From Agreia bicolorata (GTDB taxonomy: Bacteria > Actinomycetota > Actinomycetes > Actinomycetales > Microbacteriaceae), in assembly GCF_000938265.1 (NCBI RefSeq), contig NZ_JYFC01000006.1, positions 124,001-188,000 of the forward strand: DNA of 64,000 nt, given 5' to 3'. Shown piece by piece: positions 48,761 through 57,640 of the stretch (position 1 is its first letter; each line of letters opens with the position of its first letter). The notes under the pieces were generated by a model. It made no database searches. It worked only from the letters and a program-made list of their open reading frames with translations, and was not told the origin of the DNA. The position numbers and the translations under genes are program-made.

Positions 48761-50065
48761 GTGACTCACACGCACAACCACAACACACGACGATTCGAAC
48801 GGCCTAGCCAACGGCCCGCAGGGGTGCGGCCGCTGGATGCTCCAGGGCACTCGGGCGTGGACTATGAAAATCGCGTAGATTTCGACCGCCTGCGGGACTA
48901 CCGTTTGAGCCGGGCGAAGGCGGCCCTCGACGCTAGCGAGTGCGGCGCATTTCTCCTTTTCGACTTCTACAACATCCGTTATACGACTCAGACGTGGATC
49001 GGCGGCGCGCTGGGCGACAAGATGATCCGCTACGCGCTGCTCGTGCGCGGACAGGACCCCATTCTGTGGGACTTCGGCTCCGCCGTTAAGCACCACAAGC
49101 TGTACTCCGGGTTCGTTCCCGATGATTCCTACCGTCCAGGATTCTTGGGGTTTCGAGGAGCGGTGGCGCCGGAAGGCGGGGCCGGCCTGATGCGTGACGC
49201 GGTGTCGGAGATCAAGTCGATCCTGACGTCTCACGGGGTGGCGGGGATGCCCGTTGGTCTCGACATCGTCGAACCGCCATTCCTCTTCGAGCTGGAGCGT
49301 CAGGGCATCCGGGTAGCCGATGCCCAGCAGGCCATGCTGGACGCCCGCGTCATCAAGAACATCGATGAGATCACTCTCCTCAACCAGGCCGCCGCGATGG
49401 TGGACGGCGTGTACCAGGACATCGTGGACGCGCTCAAGCCAGGGGTCCGGGAGAACGAGATCGTTGCGCTGGCCAACAAGCGGCTCTACGAAAGCGGCAG
49501 CGATCAGGTGGAAGCCATCAATGCCATCTCGGGAGAGCGGTGCAACCCGCATCCGCACAATTTCACCGATCGCATTATCCGACCGGGCGACCAGGCCTTT
49601 TTCGACATCATCCACTCGTACAACGGTTACCGGACGTGTTACTACCGGACCTTCGGGGTGGGCTGGGCGACGCCCTCTCAGCACGATGCCTACAAGCGCG
49701 CGCGGGAGTGGATGGACACCGCTCTGGATGCGATCGCTCCCGGAGTGGGCAGCGATCAGGTCGCGCGGACCCTGCCGAAGGCCCAGGACTTCGGATTCGA
49801 CAACGAGCTCGCTGCCTTCGGGCTGCAGTTCGCGCACGGGCTGGGGCTGGGGCTGCACGAGCGGCCGATCATCTCGCGACTCAATTCGATGAAGGATCCT
49901 GTCGAGATCCGGCCCGGCATGGTGTTCGCGATGGAGACCTACTGTCCTGCGGACGACGGGTCCTCTGCCGCGCGCATCGAGGAGGAGGTCGTGGTGACCG
50001 AGTACGGCATCGAGATCCTGACGAAGTTCCCGGCTCAGGACCTCTTCATCGCCAACCCATACTGA
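48761..50065 (+). CDS. M24-fold (creatinase/aminopeptidase-like) protein with degenerate metal site
   Basis: A 434-residue protein with the N-terminal creatinase-type domain (YRLSRAKAALDASECGAFLLF, FYNIRYTTQT) and the pita-bread C-terminal domain. In metallo-M24 enzymes two Asp are expected around the GY..D..RTF block; here the first is present (QAFFDIIHS) but the second is lost (GYRTCYYRTFG). The later GLQFAHGLGLGLHERP His and two Glu (FAMETYC, IEEEVVV) remain, as does PHPHNFTDRI. Creatinase and the DMSP lyase DddP show that M24 folds do non-peptidase chemistry, so hydrolysis or lysis of a small molecule is likely. Start GTG 48761. Confidence 0.87.
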   Translation: MTHTHNHNTRRFERPSQRPAGVRPLDAPGHSGVDYENRVDFDRLRDYRLSRAKAALDASECGAFLLFDFYNIRYTTQTWIGGALGDKMIRYALLVRGQDPILWDFGSAVKHHKLYSGFVPDDSYRPGFLGFRGAVAPEGGAGLMRDAVSEIKSILTSHGVAGMPVGLDIVEPPFLFELERQGIRVADAQQAMLDARVIKNIDEITLLNQAAAMVDGVYQDIVDALKPGVRENEIVALANKRLYESGSDQVEAINAISGERCNPHPHNFTDRIIRPGDQAFFDIIHSYNGYRTCYYRTFGVGWATPSQHDAYKRAREWMDTALDAIAPGVGSDQVARTLPKAQDFGFDNELAAFGLQFAHGLGLGLHERPIISRLNSMKDPVEIRPGMVFAMETYCPADDGSSAARIEEEVVVTEYGIEILTKFPAQDLFIANPY

Positions 50066-50096
50066 GCCGCTCGCGCTGAGCCGCGTGCGGGAGCGC

Positions 50097-50519
50097 CTAC
50101 AGAACGCCCTTCATGAGCAGGATGTTCCCCCACGGTCGCGATTCGTCCGTGGCGATCACAACGGTCGCTGTCCGAACCTCTTCGTAGAACGCGTGGCGCT
50201 CCCTCCACGCGCAGGCAATGGGGCGCCCCTCGGCATCCGCAGCGGCGGACAGCGCGGCCTGGTGGACCGGCAACGGTCCACCAGCGTCGGCTGGCTGCAT
50301 GAAGATCATGGGTGTCTCCTCGAAGCGGTCGAGCGGCATGACGGAGAGGACCACGTGAAGCGCCTGGGTCGAATCGAGGCTCCCTAGGTGGTTCACTTCA
50401 ACTCCGCTGGCATACGCGGGATAATTGCGGTCGACGATCGCTACTCTGTCGCCGTGGCCCATCGTCGCCAGGAGATACAGCAGGCGAGGGTTCAGTTGCG
50501 GATCGATGTTTTTCAGCAT
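50097..50519 (-). CDS. RbsD/FucU family sugar mutarotase
   Basis: A 140-residue mutarotase of the FucU type. LATMGHGDRVAIVDRNYPAY carries the catalytic His and Asp, and the C-terminal SRPWGNILLMKGVL is the usual active-site closing segment. FucU interconverts L-fucose anomers and RbsD acts on ribose. Start ATG 50519, with a weak purine-rich ribosome site. It lies on the opposite strand between the M24 gene and the LacI gene and supports a sugar or sugar-like substrate for the island. Confidence 0.9.
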   Translation of the reverse strand: MLKNIDPQLNPRLLYLLATMGHGDRVAIVDRNYPAYASGVEVNHLGSLDSTQALHVVLSVMPLDRFEETPMIFMQPADAGGPLPVHQAALSAAADAEGRPIACAWRERHAFYEEVRTATVVIATDESRPWGNILLMKGVL

Positions 50520-50584
50520 GGTATTTTTCTTTCTTCGGTTCGGTGGAGCGCCGAGGGCATGGTGGCCTGCCGACCTTCTCCCCA

Positions 50585-50590
50585 TAGGAT
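50585..50590 (+). promoter_or_regulatory. -10 like TAGGAT of the LacI gene
   Basis: Ends 6 bases before GTG 50597. Confidence 0.55.
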
Positions 50591-50596
50591 CGTGAC

Positions 50597-51646
50597 GTGA
50601 AACCTGCAACACTGCGCGATGTCGCTGCCGCTGCCGGGGTGCATCCGGGTACCGCGTCTCGCGCGCTCAATTCGGCCACGCAGAACTTGGTCAATCGTGG
50701 AACCGTCGCACGCGTCATCAAGGTTGCTGCTGAGCTCGGGTACCAACCCAATCCGATTGCGCGAAGTCTCAAGACGTCGAAGACCGGCACGATCGGCATT
50801 GTCATCCCCGACCTCACGAACCCGTTCTTCCCCCCGATCGTCAGGGGTATCGAGAGCATCCTCGAGCCGGCCGGCTATAGCGGGCTCCTCGTCAGTACCG
50901 ACGGCGATTTGAGCCGTGAGCGCACTCAAGTCGCTGCTCTTCGCGCGCGCCAGGTGGAAGGCTTGATTATCGCCACGGCGTTGCTCGATCACCCGTTGCT
51001 GGAGGAGCTGGGCGACATGGGCGTTCTCACGGTCATGGTGAACCGACGTCCACACCTGACCAACGCCCCTTCGGTCATCCCTGATGATGCCGCCGGGATC
51101 CGGCTGGCCGTCGAGCACCTGGCGTCGTTGGGGCATCGCCGCATCGCGCATCTCGCTGGACCAGCGAACACCTCCACGGGCGTTGCGCGCGCGCGAGCCT
51201 TTCAGGACGCTGTCGCCGATCTCGATCTGGTGAGCGATCCGCGACTGATCGTCACCTGCAAGGCATGGAACGAGGATGCAGGTGCACACGGTCTGCGCGA
51301 GCTTCTCGCGACGAGCTCCGACTTCACCGCCGTGGTCGCGGGCAATGACCTGATCGCACTCGGATGCTACGACGTGTTCGCTGAACGAGGGATCGACTGC
51401 CCCCGCGAGATCAGCGTCGTCGGAATGAACGACATGCCCTTTCTGGATAAGCTCCGGCCGCCGTTGACCACGGTCGCGGTGCCGCATCGGCAACTGGGCG
51501 AGGAGTCGGCACGTCTTATGCTCGATCTTCTGCGAGAGCCGGACCGACCCATCCGCTCGGTGACGCTGCCCGTCTCCTTGGTTGTGCGGGCATCGACCGC
51601 AGTGGTGTCCGACATGAACATCGCTGCCCGCGACCGGCATCGCTGA
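50597..51646 (+). CDS. LacI-family transcriptional regulator
   Basis: A 349-residue repressor. The HTH with hinge is TLRDVAAAAGVHPGTASRALN and VIKVAAELGYQPNPIARSLK. The periplasmic-binding-like effector domain contains IGIVIPDLTNPFFPPIVRGIE and the C-terminal TVAVPHRQLGEESARLMLDLL. Start GTG 50597. Candidate operators ACAAWCGWTTGT-like lie before the dehydrogenase/M24 operon (47765) and the transporter operon (53275), on both sides of this gene. The effector is unknown, probably a sugar derivative. Confidence 0.92.
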   Translation: MKPATLRDVAAAAGVHPGTASRALNSATQNLVNRGTVARVIKVAAELGYQPNPIARSLKTSKTGTIGIVIPDLTNPFFPPIVRGIESILEPAGYSGLLVSTDGDLSRERTQVAALRARQVEGLIIATALLDHPLLEELGDMGVLTVMVNRRPHLTNAPSVIPDDAAGIRLAVEHLASLGHRRIAHLAGPANTSTGVARARAFQDAVADLDLVSDPRLIVTCKAWNEDAGAHGLRELLATSSDFTAVVAGNDLIALGCYDVFAERGIDCPREISVVGMNDMPFLDKLRPPLTTVAVPHRQLGEESARLMLDLLREPDRPIRSVTLPVSLVVRASTAVVSDMNIAARDRHR

Positions 51647-51684
51647 ACTCGTTCCTCGGCTACTGCTCTCGGGGCGGCCGCTGC

Positions 51685-53031
51685 TCACCGTGACGAAGTG
51701 TCCGCGCGGGACAGCACGCCGGCGGCCGCCTGTTCGGCAAGGGCGACGGCTCGGGCGACGTCGGCGACGAGAGCGAAGTCACGCTTTTTGAAGGATCCGT
51801 TCACGAGGACGTGCTCCACGTTGGAGACATCGGCAGAAAGCACGACCGCTCCGATGGGATCGTTCACGGGTGCGATGTTCACGCCGCGGCCATCGATCAC
51901 GACGATGTCGGCACGCTTGCCGACAGCGAGTGTACCGATGCGATCCTCCAGACCCACGGTATGTGCTCCGTTGCTCGTCGCCATGGTGAGTACCTCTGCC
52001 GCCGTGAGCATGTCCGGGGGAGTGGGGGTGTCTTCTTCCCAGCAGATCGCATTCACCCGGGCACGTTCCGCCGCGAACAGCGCGCGCATCTGCGTGAACA
52101 TATCGCCCGGCACCGATGTGACGACGTCGACGGACAGGCTCGGACGCAGCCCGAACTCGCGTGCTTTGTGCACGGGCGGCCATCCATGATTCATTTGCAT
52201 CTCCACCTGCGGGGAGAGCGATAGCGTGCCGCCGGAGTCAGCGACAAGCTTCCACTCTCGGTCAGCGAAGTGGTTCGCGTGGATGTAGGTGATATCCGGG
52301 CCGAGAAGCTGGAGCCGCTCGAGGTGTTCGACCATCGCCATGCGTCCGGCCACCCGAGACATGCCGGCATGGAAGGTGATCGGGATTCCCAGGTCTCGCG
52401 CGGCGGCCCATTCGGTGCGAACGATCTCGTCTGACGTGAAGCCGGGGCCCCGCGCTGCCAGAGCCATCGTCAGGAGCGCGTCGTTCGACGAGAAATGAGC
52501 GTTGTGCAGGCGTCTGATTTCAGCGACGGGCATGGCTGTCGGCTCCGGCGCGAGAGCGCCGGGCAATACATCGTTCGCGGGCCCGTAGGCATACTGTGCC
52601 CGGATGCCCGAATCACGCAGGGCCTGGATGGCCGCTTCGGGATGATCGGGGGAGTTGTTGATGTGGGACCAGTCCACCAGCGTCGTGATCCCGGCGTTCA
52701 GACACTCGAGTGCCCCAAGTAGGTTTCCGGCGTAGACATCGTCCGCAGTGAAATATGGGGCGTAGTGGTCGAGGACGCGCGCGAAGTATTCGTCGAGCGT
52801 GGCATCCGGAGCGCAGTTGCGCAGAAGTGTCTCCCATGTGTGCCTGTGCGTGTCGACAAAGCCCGGCAGTACCAATCGCCCGCTGCAGTCGACGGTCTCC
52901 GCGTCGGCGTCGATGGCGGGTGCAATCGCGACGACGATGCCGTCGTCGATGAGCACATCCGAGCGCGTGGAGACGGGGTCGGTCTTGCTCATCGGCAGGA
53001 CTGTCCCGCCTTTCAGAAGTACTTTCGACAC
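51685..53031 (-). CDS. amidohydrolase of the TRZ/ATZ/8-oxoguanine deaminase type
   Basis: A 448-residue metal-dependent hydrolase. Metal ligands are seen in FVDTHRHTWE (HxH), ITFHAG, IHANHF and the Asp in LSVDVVTSVPGD. N-terminal strands (VLLKGGTVLPM) and the C-terminal VGLEDRIGTLAVGKRADIVVID segment are typical. Relatives deaminate or dechlorinate nitrogen heterocycles, or deaminate SAH, guanine or oxoguanine. Start GTG 53031 follows GAAGGGA. It points toward the LacI gene and away from the transporter. Confidence 0.88.
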   Translation of the reverse strand: MSKVLLKGGTVLPMSKTDPVSTRSDVLIDDGIVVAIAPAIDADAETVDCSGRLVLPGFVDTHRHTWETLLRNCAPDATLDEYFARVLDHYAPYFTADDVYAGNLLGALECLNAGITTLVDWSHINNSPDHPEAAIQALRDSGIRAQYAYGPANDVLPGALAPEPTAMPVAEIRRLHNAHFSSNDALLTMALAARGPGFTSDEIVRTEWAAARDLGIPITFHAGMSRVAGRMAMVEHLERLQLLGPDITYIHANHFADREWKLVADSGGTLSLSPQVEMQMNHGWPPVHKAREFGLRPSLSVDVVTSVPGDMFTQMRALFAAERARVNAICWEEDTPTPPDMLTAAEVLTMATSNGAHTVGLEDRIGTLAVGKRADIVVIDGRGVNIAPVNDPIGAVVLSADVSNVEHVLVNGSFKKRDFALVADVARAVALAEQAAAGVLSRADTSSR

Positions 53032-53235
53032 AGTGGTCGTCCCTTCATTCGGAACTTCTCTAGGGCGAGCGCTCGGGTAGAGCGTACGCGTCGTTGGTTC
53101 GACGCCCTGAATTGCGCGCGCGTAACGGGCGAAATGCAATCGAGTGCAGTCTCCTGGATCGAGAGCGGGCATGTCAATGGCAGCGCACAATCTGCTTGGC
53201 CTCGTTACGTCTATGTAACATCCAGAAAATGGCAA

Positions 53236-53284
53236 TTGACGATAACGGCCAGCGCGGGTAGTTTACGAAAACCACAATCGTTTG
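53236..53284 (+). promoter_or_regulatory. promoter and LacI-type operator of the transporter operon
   Basis: -35 TTGACG (53236-53241) and -10 TAGTTT (53259-53264) are separated by 17 bases. CAATCGTTTG (53275-53284) is the reverse complement of the word at 47765-47774 and sits inside a longer inverted repeat CCACAA..TTGTGG (53272-53290) over the likely start of transcription. Confidence 0.75.
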
Positions 53285-53365
53285 TTGTGGTGGTGGAAGG
53301 CCTTACAACACCCAGGACGGTTGGCGCCGGAATGGTGACCTCTGGGTTTACTCCACGAGCCTTAT

Positions 53366-53386
53366 GGCGACGTATCCGACGTCGCC
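53366..53386 (+). other. leader hairpin before the substrate-binding protein
   Basis: GGCGACGT-ATCCG-ACGTCGCC is a perfect 8-bp stem with a 5-base loop in the untranslated leader, ending 12 bases before the AAAGGA ribosome site. It is not followed by a T run, so a stability or translation role is more likely than termination. Confidence 0.5.
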
Positions 53387-53408
53387 TTCGAGCAGAAAAG
53401 GACAGGCA

Positions 53409-54938
53409 ATGCCAAGAGATTTTTTACCTCGACGCGTCACTCTGGGGGCGATAGCCGTAGTGGCCGTGGCCGCCCTCCTCGCGGGGTGCTCCAACGGAGC
53501 AAAACCTGATCCGAGCTCAACGGCGGGCGGCGCGGGTGGAACGCTGCGCGTGGCTATCAATCAGTCGTTGAGCGACTGGGAGCCGCTGAACACTCCGAAC
53601 TCTGCGTACACCTCTTTGGTCTACGAAGGACTCATGGGACTCGAGCCCGACGGCGCGACGATCACGCCGGCGCTGGCAACCGAGTGGGTCAACAACCCTC
53701 TGGACATCGAGTTCACGTTGCGGGAGGGAGTGCTGTTCCAGGACGGCACCAAGTTCGACGCCGCAGCCGTCGTGAAGAACCTCGAACGGATGCGGGACAC
53801 CCCCAGCCAATGGCAGAACGCGATGGATTCCGTCAGCGCCATCGAAGCGGTCGATGACACGCACGTCAAGATCACCCTCGATGCACCGTCGCCGAACTTC
53901 TTCCCCTCCCTCGCACAGCGCGGCGCGATGATGATCGCCCCGTCGGTCCTCGATGACGGGACGTTCAAAGAGAACCCGGTAGGCACGGGCCCCTGGAAGT
54001 ACGACAAGGCCGACTCGACGTCGGGCTCGAAGATCGTCGCAACGGCGTTCGACCAATACTGGGATGCCGCCAACCGAGGACCGAACAAGGTGGAGATCAC
54101 CTACATCGGCGACCCGAATTCACTTCTGAACGCGCTCCGCACCGGAGAGCAGGATGTCGTCTGGACAAACGCCGCGACAACGAAGCAGGCCGATGCTGCC
54201 GGCTTCACGACCGAGAACTATCCCGCGTTGACCTTCCAGCTGCTGATGATGGACACCGCGGACACGTTCGCCAACGCCGACGTGCGCAAAGCGATCTGCT
54301 ACGCGATGAATCCGCAGGACTACATCGACACGCTCTTCGGGGGTGAGGGCGACGTGCTCTCGCAGCACCTGCGACCCAATCAGCCCGGCTACGTCGATTC
54401 GCTGAAGGGCTACTCGCACGACGTCGACAAGGCGAAGAAGATCATGAACTCGATCGGCAACCCCAAGGTCGGCTTCACGCTGATCGTGTACTCGGACCTG
54501 CTCCCTGTCGCCAACCTGTTCCAGAGCGAGATGGCCGAGATCGGCATCGACGTCAAGGTCGAAGCACCCACCTTCAACCAGTACTTCAGCACGTATCGCA
54601 ACGGCCAGTACCCGGCCACTATCCTCGCAGAAGGCGCCGACACCGGTCCCTACGACTGGTACCTGTACCACTTCGCAGAGAACGGCGGCGGCAACCCCTA
54701 CAAGGTGAAGTATCCGGAGATCGACGCGATCGCGCAGAAGGCTCTTAATGCCGCGACCGACGACGAAGCGGACAAAGCCTGGCAGGACATGACTCAGACG
54801 GTCAACGATGAGGCGCTCGAGTGCGGATTCTTCACGTACACCGGATTCTGGGCGTACGACAAGAAGACGGTCGACAACATCGTTTCCACTCAGGGCGACG
54901 TCGCCGTGTTCCGATACAAGGAGGCGAAGCTCAGGTGA
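53409..54938 (+). CDS. ABC transporter substrate-binding lipoprotein, family 5 (Dpp/Opp type)
   Basis: A 509-residue receptor with a signal peptide ending in the lipobox LLAGCS. The family 5 signature is recognisable in YTSLVYEGLMGLEPDG, FTLREGVLFQDGTKFDAAAVVKNLERM (residues about 118-145) and GTGPWKYDK. Such proteins bind peptides, nickel, opines, glycosides or other small molecules, so the ligand is open. Start ATG 53409 is 7 bases behind AAAGGA. Its stop overlaps the start of the amidohydrolase gene, so transporter and enzyme are translated together. Confidence 0.92.
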   Translation: MPRDFLPRRVTLGAIAVVAVAALLAGCSNGAKPDPSSTAGGAGGTLRVAINQSLSDWEPLNTPNSAYTSLVYEGLMGLEPDGATITPALATEWVNNPLDIEFTLREGVLFQDGTKFDAAAVVKNLERMRDTPSQWQNAMDSVSAIEAVDDTHVKITLDAPSPNFFPSLAQRGAMMIAPSVLDDGTFKENPVGTGPWKYDKADSTSGSKIVATAFDQYWDAANRGPNKVEITYIGDPNSLLNALRTGEQDVVWTNAATTKQADAAGFTTENYPALTFQLLMMDTADTFANADVRKAICYAMNPQDYIDTLFGGEGDVLSQHLRPNQPGYVDSLKGYSHDVDKAKKIMNSIGNPKVGFTLIVYSDLLPVANLFQSEMAEIGIDVKVEAPTFNQYFSTYRNGQYPATILAEGADTGPYDWYLYHFAENGGGNPYKVKYPEIDAIAQKALNAATDDEADKAWQDMTQTVNDEALECGFFTYTGFWAYDKKTVDNIVSTQGDVAVFRYKEAKLR

Positions 54939-56614
54939 CTGACGGCTCGACACGGAAGCGGGGCGGTGCTGATCTCATAGTGGTCAACGCACTGATCACG
55001 ACACTGGCTGACGACGCGACAACAGCTCCGGAGGTCGAAGCGATCGTCGTTCGTGGGGATCGGATCGTTTTCGCCGGAACCAGCGAAGAAGCCGAGGCCT
55101 TCCGGGGCCCGGACACCCGCTGGATCGACGCGGACGGTGCGCGGGTTGTACCCGGGCTCATCGACAGCCACATCCACATGGTGCGCTCCGGCCACTCGTG
55201 GAATGGCGAGATCCGGTGGGGTACCCAGTCAAGCCTCAAAGACGCCCTCGCTTCCGTGTCGAGCCGTGCACAGGAACTCCCACCTGGCACTTGGATACAA
55301 ATTCTGGGGGGATGGCACCCCGATCAGTTCGTGGAAGGGCGCGGACCCTCAGCCGCCGAATTGGATGAGGCGGCGCCCGACCACCCTGTCTTCGTGCAGT
55401 GTCTGTACGACTGGGGACTGCTGAATAGTGTCGGTGCGCAGCACGTCGGTCTCACTCCGGATGCGATTGCCGACCTCGATCCCGCCGGTTTCGAATATGA
55501 CGAGCAAGGAAACTTGACGGGTCGCCTGTGGGGGATGCCCATGCTGAAATGGGCATTCCAGCGCATCCCCAAGCTGTCGATCGAGGAGCAGGTTGCCGGC
55601 ACGGCCCGCGTCAGCCGGGAGCTGGCACGCGCCGGCCTGACCGGTGTGATCGACGGCGGTGGGGTGACCATGGGGCCGGATGCCTACGAGGCTGTGTACG
55701 AGACGTGGCGCCGGGGTGAATTGTCAGTGCGAACGCGTCTGATGCTGCACTCGAGTGGGCCGGGCGCGGAGTTCGACGAGATTGGCAACTTTCTGCGCTA
55801 CGTGCGCATCGATGCCGGCGACGGCATGCTGCGGGTCAACGGTGGCGGCGAGATCGTGTTGTACCGCTCTCACGACGGCATGACCGAGAGCGCCGACGTC
55901 GGTGAGGATGCGGCTGAAGAGCTGTACCGGATCTTCCGGATGTTTGCCCAGAAGCGGTGGACAGTGCACATGCATGCCATCCAGGCCGACACCGCCGACG
56001 CCGTGCTCACAGCCTGGGAGCGGGTGTCGGAGGAGTTCCCGGTCCGGGACCTGCGCTGGGCCATCGTGCACGGGGACAACATGGACACCGCTGCAGTGGA
56101 GCGACTCGGTCGACTGGGCGCTGGCCTGCTGACCCAAGCGCTCTACTGGTTCCAAGCAGATACGGCGGTGGAGCACTGGAGCGACCCCGCGTCGGAGACG
56201 AGCCCTTTCCTCGCGGCGATGAAGCGAGACATCCGAGTCGGCCTCGGGTCTGACGGTCTACGGGCCAACACGTTCGATCCGTTCTCGATCATGTCGTGGT
56301 TCGTCACGGGTGTCTCGATCAACGGCTCACGCACACTGTCGCCCGCCCATCGGCTCACTCGCGAAGAGGCCCTGCGCGCCTACACGGTGGATGCCGCGTG
56401 GTTCTCCTTCGAAGAAGAGCAGCGAGGACGCCTCCAACCGGGCACGCTGGCGGATTTTGTGGTTCTCAGCGACGACTATTTCACGGTCGCCGAGGACGAT
56501 ATTCGAAAGATCCGGTCTGTCTTGACGGTGCTGGGTGGCCGTGCCACGCACAGCGATCTGGATGGGATCCGCGTCGATCCGCAGCCAAGAGAGGTGACCG
56601 TCGACCGTGTATAG
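54935..56614 (+). CDS. YtcJ-like metal-dependent amidohydrolase
   Basis: A 559-residue amidohydrolase 3-type protein. It has the N-terminal strand DLIVVNALITTLADD, the metal motif GLIDSHIHMVRSG, the block VHMHAIQADTADAVL with His, IVHGDNMDTA, and VGLGSDGLRAN with the catalytic Asp. Members hydrolyse amide or related bonds, mostly with unknown substrate. GTG 54935 overlaps the upstream stop (GTGA), with AAGGAGG 10 bases before. Its place inside the importer operon suggests it acts first on the imported compound. Confidence 0.88.
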   Translation: MTDGSTRKRGGADLIVVNALITTLADDATTAPEVEAIVVRGDRIVFAGTSEEAEAFRGPDTRWIDADGARVVPGLIDSHIHMVRSGHSWNGEIRWGTQSSLKDALASVSSRAQELPPGTWIQILGGWHPDQFVEGRGPSAAELDEAAPDHPVFVQCLYDWGLLNSVGAQHVGLTPDAIADLDPAGFEYDEQGNLTGRLWGMPMLKWAFQRIPKLSIEEQVAGTARVSRELARAGLTGVIDGGGVTMGPDAYEAVYETWRRGELSVRTRLMLHSSGPGAEFDEIGNFLRYVRIDAGDGMLRVNGGGEIVLYRSHDGMTESADVGEDAAEELYRIFRMFAQKRWTVHMHAIQADTADAVLTAWERVSEEFPVRDLRWAIVHGDNMDTAAVERLGRLGAGLLTQALYWFQADTAVEHWSDPASETSPFLAAMKRDIRVGLGSDGLRANTFDPFSIMSWFVTGVSINGSRTLSPAHRLTREEALRAYTVDAAWFSFEEEQRGRLQPGTLADFVVLSDDYFTVAEDDIRKIRSVLTVLGGRATHSDLDGIRVDPQPREVTVDRV

Positions 56615-56689
56615 CCGAGAGGACTGTCGCCCACTTCACTCCCTTCGAGGCCCCTCGACGGTCTGTCACGATCTGGGAAGGTCAACGTA

Positions 56690-57640
56690 ATGCCTCTAGT
56701 CAAACTTGCTCGGGACAGACTGCTTGCCAGTATTCCGACGCTGATCGCGGTATCGCTCATCGTGTTCTTTCTCGCGCGGGCCACATCGATCGACCCCGTC
56801 GTGCAGATCCTTGGACAGACGGCGAGCAGTGCCGACCGAGCGCAATTGGCACAGCAGCTCGGGCTCAACGACTCGCTGATCGCGCAGTACTGGCGATGGC
56901 TCACCGACGCGGTCCGTGGTGACCTCGGAGAGTCCTTCTTCACTCACCTGAGCGTCAGCACGACCATTATGGAGCGGTTGAGCGTAACGCTGTCCATTGT
57001 GGCCGTCGCCACCCTCCTTGCTGTGGTTGTCGGAGTCGGACTGGGAATCGTCGGTGCTACCCGACCCGGCTCGTTCGTCGACAATGTGCTGTCGACGGGC
57101 ATCATTTCGGGGCTCGCTCTACCCAGCTTCTGGCTGGCTATGCTCTTGGCGCTGTTTTTCGGCGTACAGCTCGGGTGGTTCCCAGCAGTAGGGTTCGTGC
57201 CCATAGGGGAGGATTTCGTCGGGTGGCTGCGAACAGTAACGCTCCCCGCGGTTGCGCTTGCGGTCCCGGCCGGGGCCGTGTTCGCCCGTCAGATGAGGTC
57301 GTCGCTTATCGAGACCCTCGATAAGGATTACGTCGTCACGCTGCTCGCGCGGGGGGTGAACCCGCGGCGGATACTTTTCTCCTACGCGGTCAAGAACGCG
57401 TTGGTGCCGCTGCTGTCGGTTGTCAGCATTCAAGTCGCGATCATGATCGGTGCGAGCTTCGTCGTCGAGACCGTGTTCGGCATCCAAGGTCTCGGAACCT
57501 ACCTGATAGACGCGATCGTCAAGGGCGACTATCCAGCACTCGAGGGTGCCGCGCTCGCGGTCGGTCTCGTCGTAATCATCGTGAACTTCGTCGTCGACAT
57601 CGCGTACGGTGTGGCCAATCCGAAAGTGCGTCCTCAATGA
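56690..57640 (+). CDS. DppB-type ABC transporter permease
   Basis: A 316-residue permease with about 6 spans. The N-terminus (LLASIPTLIAVSLIVFFLARA), the LGLNDSLIAQYWRWL segment and the EAA-like loop LDKDYVVTLLARGVNPRRILFSYAVKNALVPLLS (about residues 205-240) are characteristic of DppB/OppB. Start ATG 56690; the 75-bp gap before it holds no clear feature. Its end overlaps the next gene (ATGA). Confidence 0.92.
   Translation: MPLVKLARDRLLASIPTLIAVSLIVFFLARATSIDPVVQILGQTASSADRAQLAQQLGLNDSLIAQYWRWLTDAVRGDLGESFFTHLSVSTTIMERLSVTLSIVAVATLLAVVVGVGLGIVGATRPGSFVDNVLSTGIISGLALPSFWLAMLLALFFGVQLGWFPAVGFVPIGEDFVGWLRTVTLPAVALAVPAGAVFARQMRSSLIETLDKDYVVTLLARGVNPRRILFSYAVKNALVPLLSVVSIQVAIMIGASFVVETVFGIQGLGTYLIDAIVKGDYPALEGAALAVGLVVIIVNFVVDIAYGVANPKVRPQ

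Larger units (their letters stand above)
53032..53408. other. 377-base divergent intergenic region
   Basis: It holds the promoter of the transporter operon (53236-53264), a LacI-type operator (53275-53284) and a leader hairpin (53366-53386). No small gene is convincing. No clear promoter for the minus-strand amidohydrolase gene was found. Confidence 0.5.
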
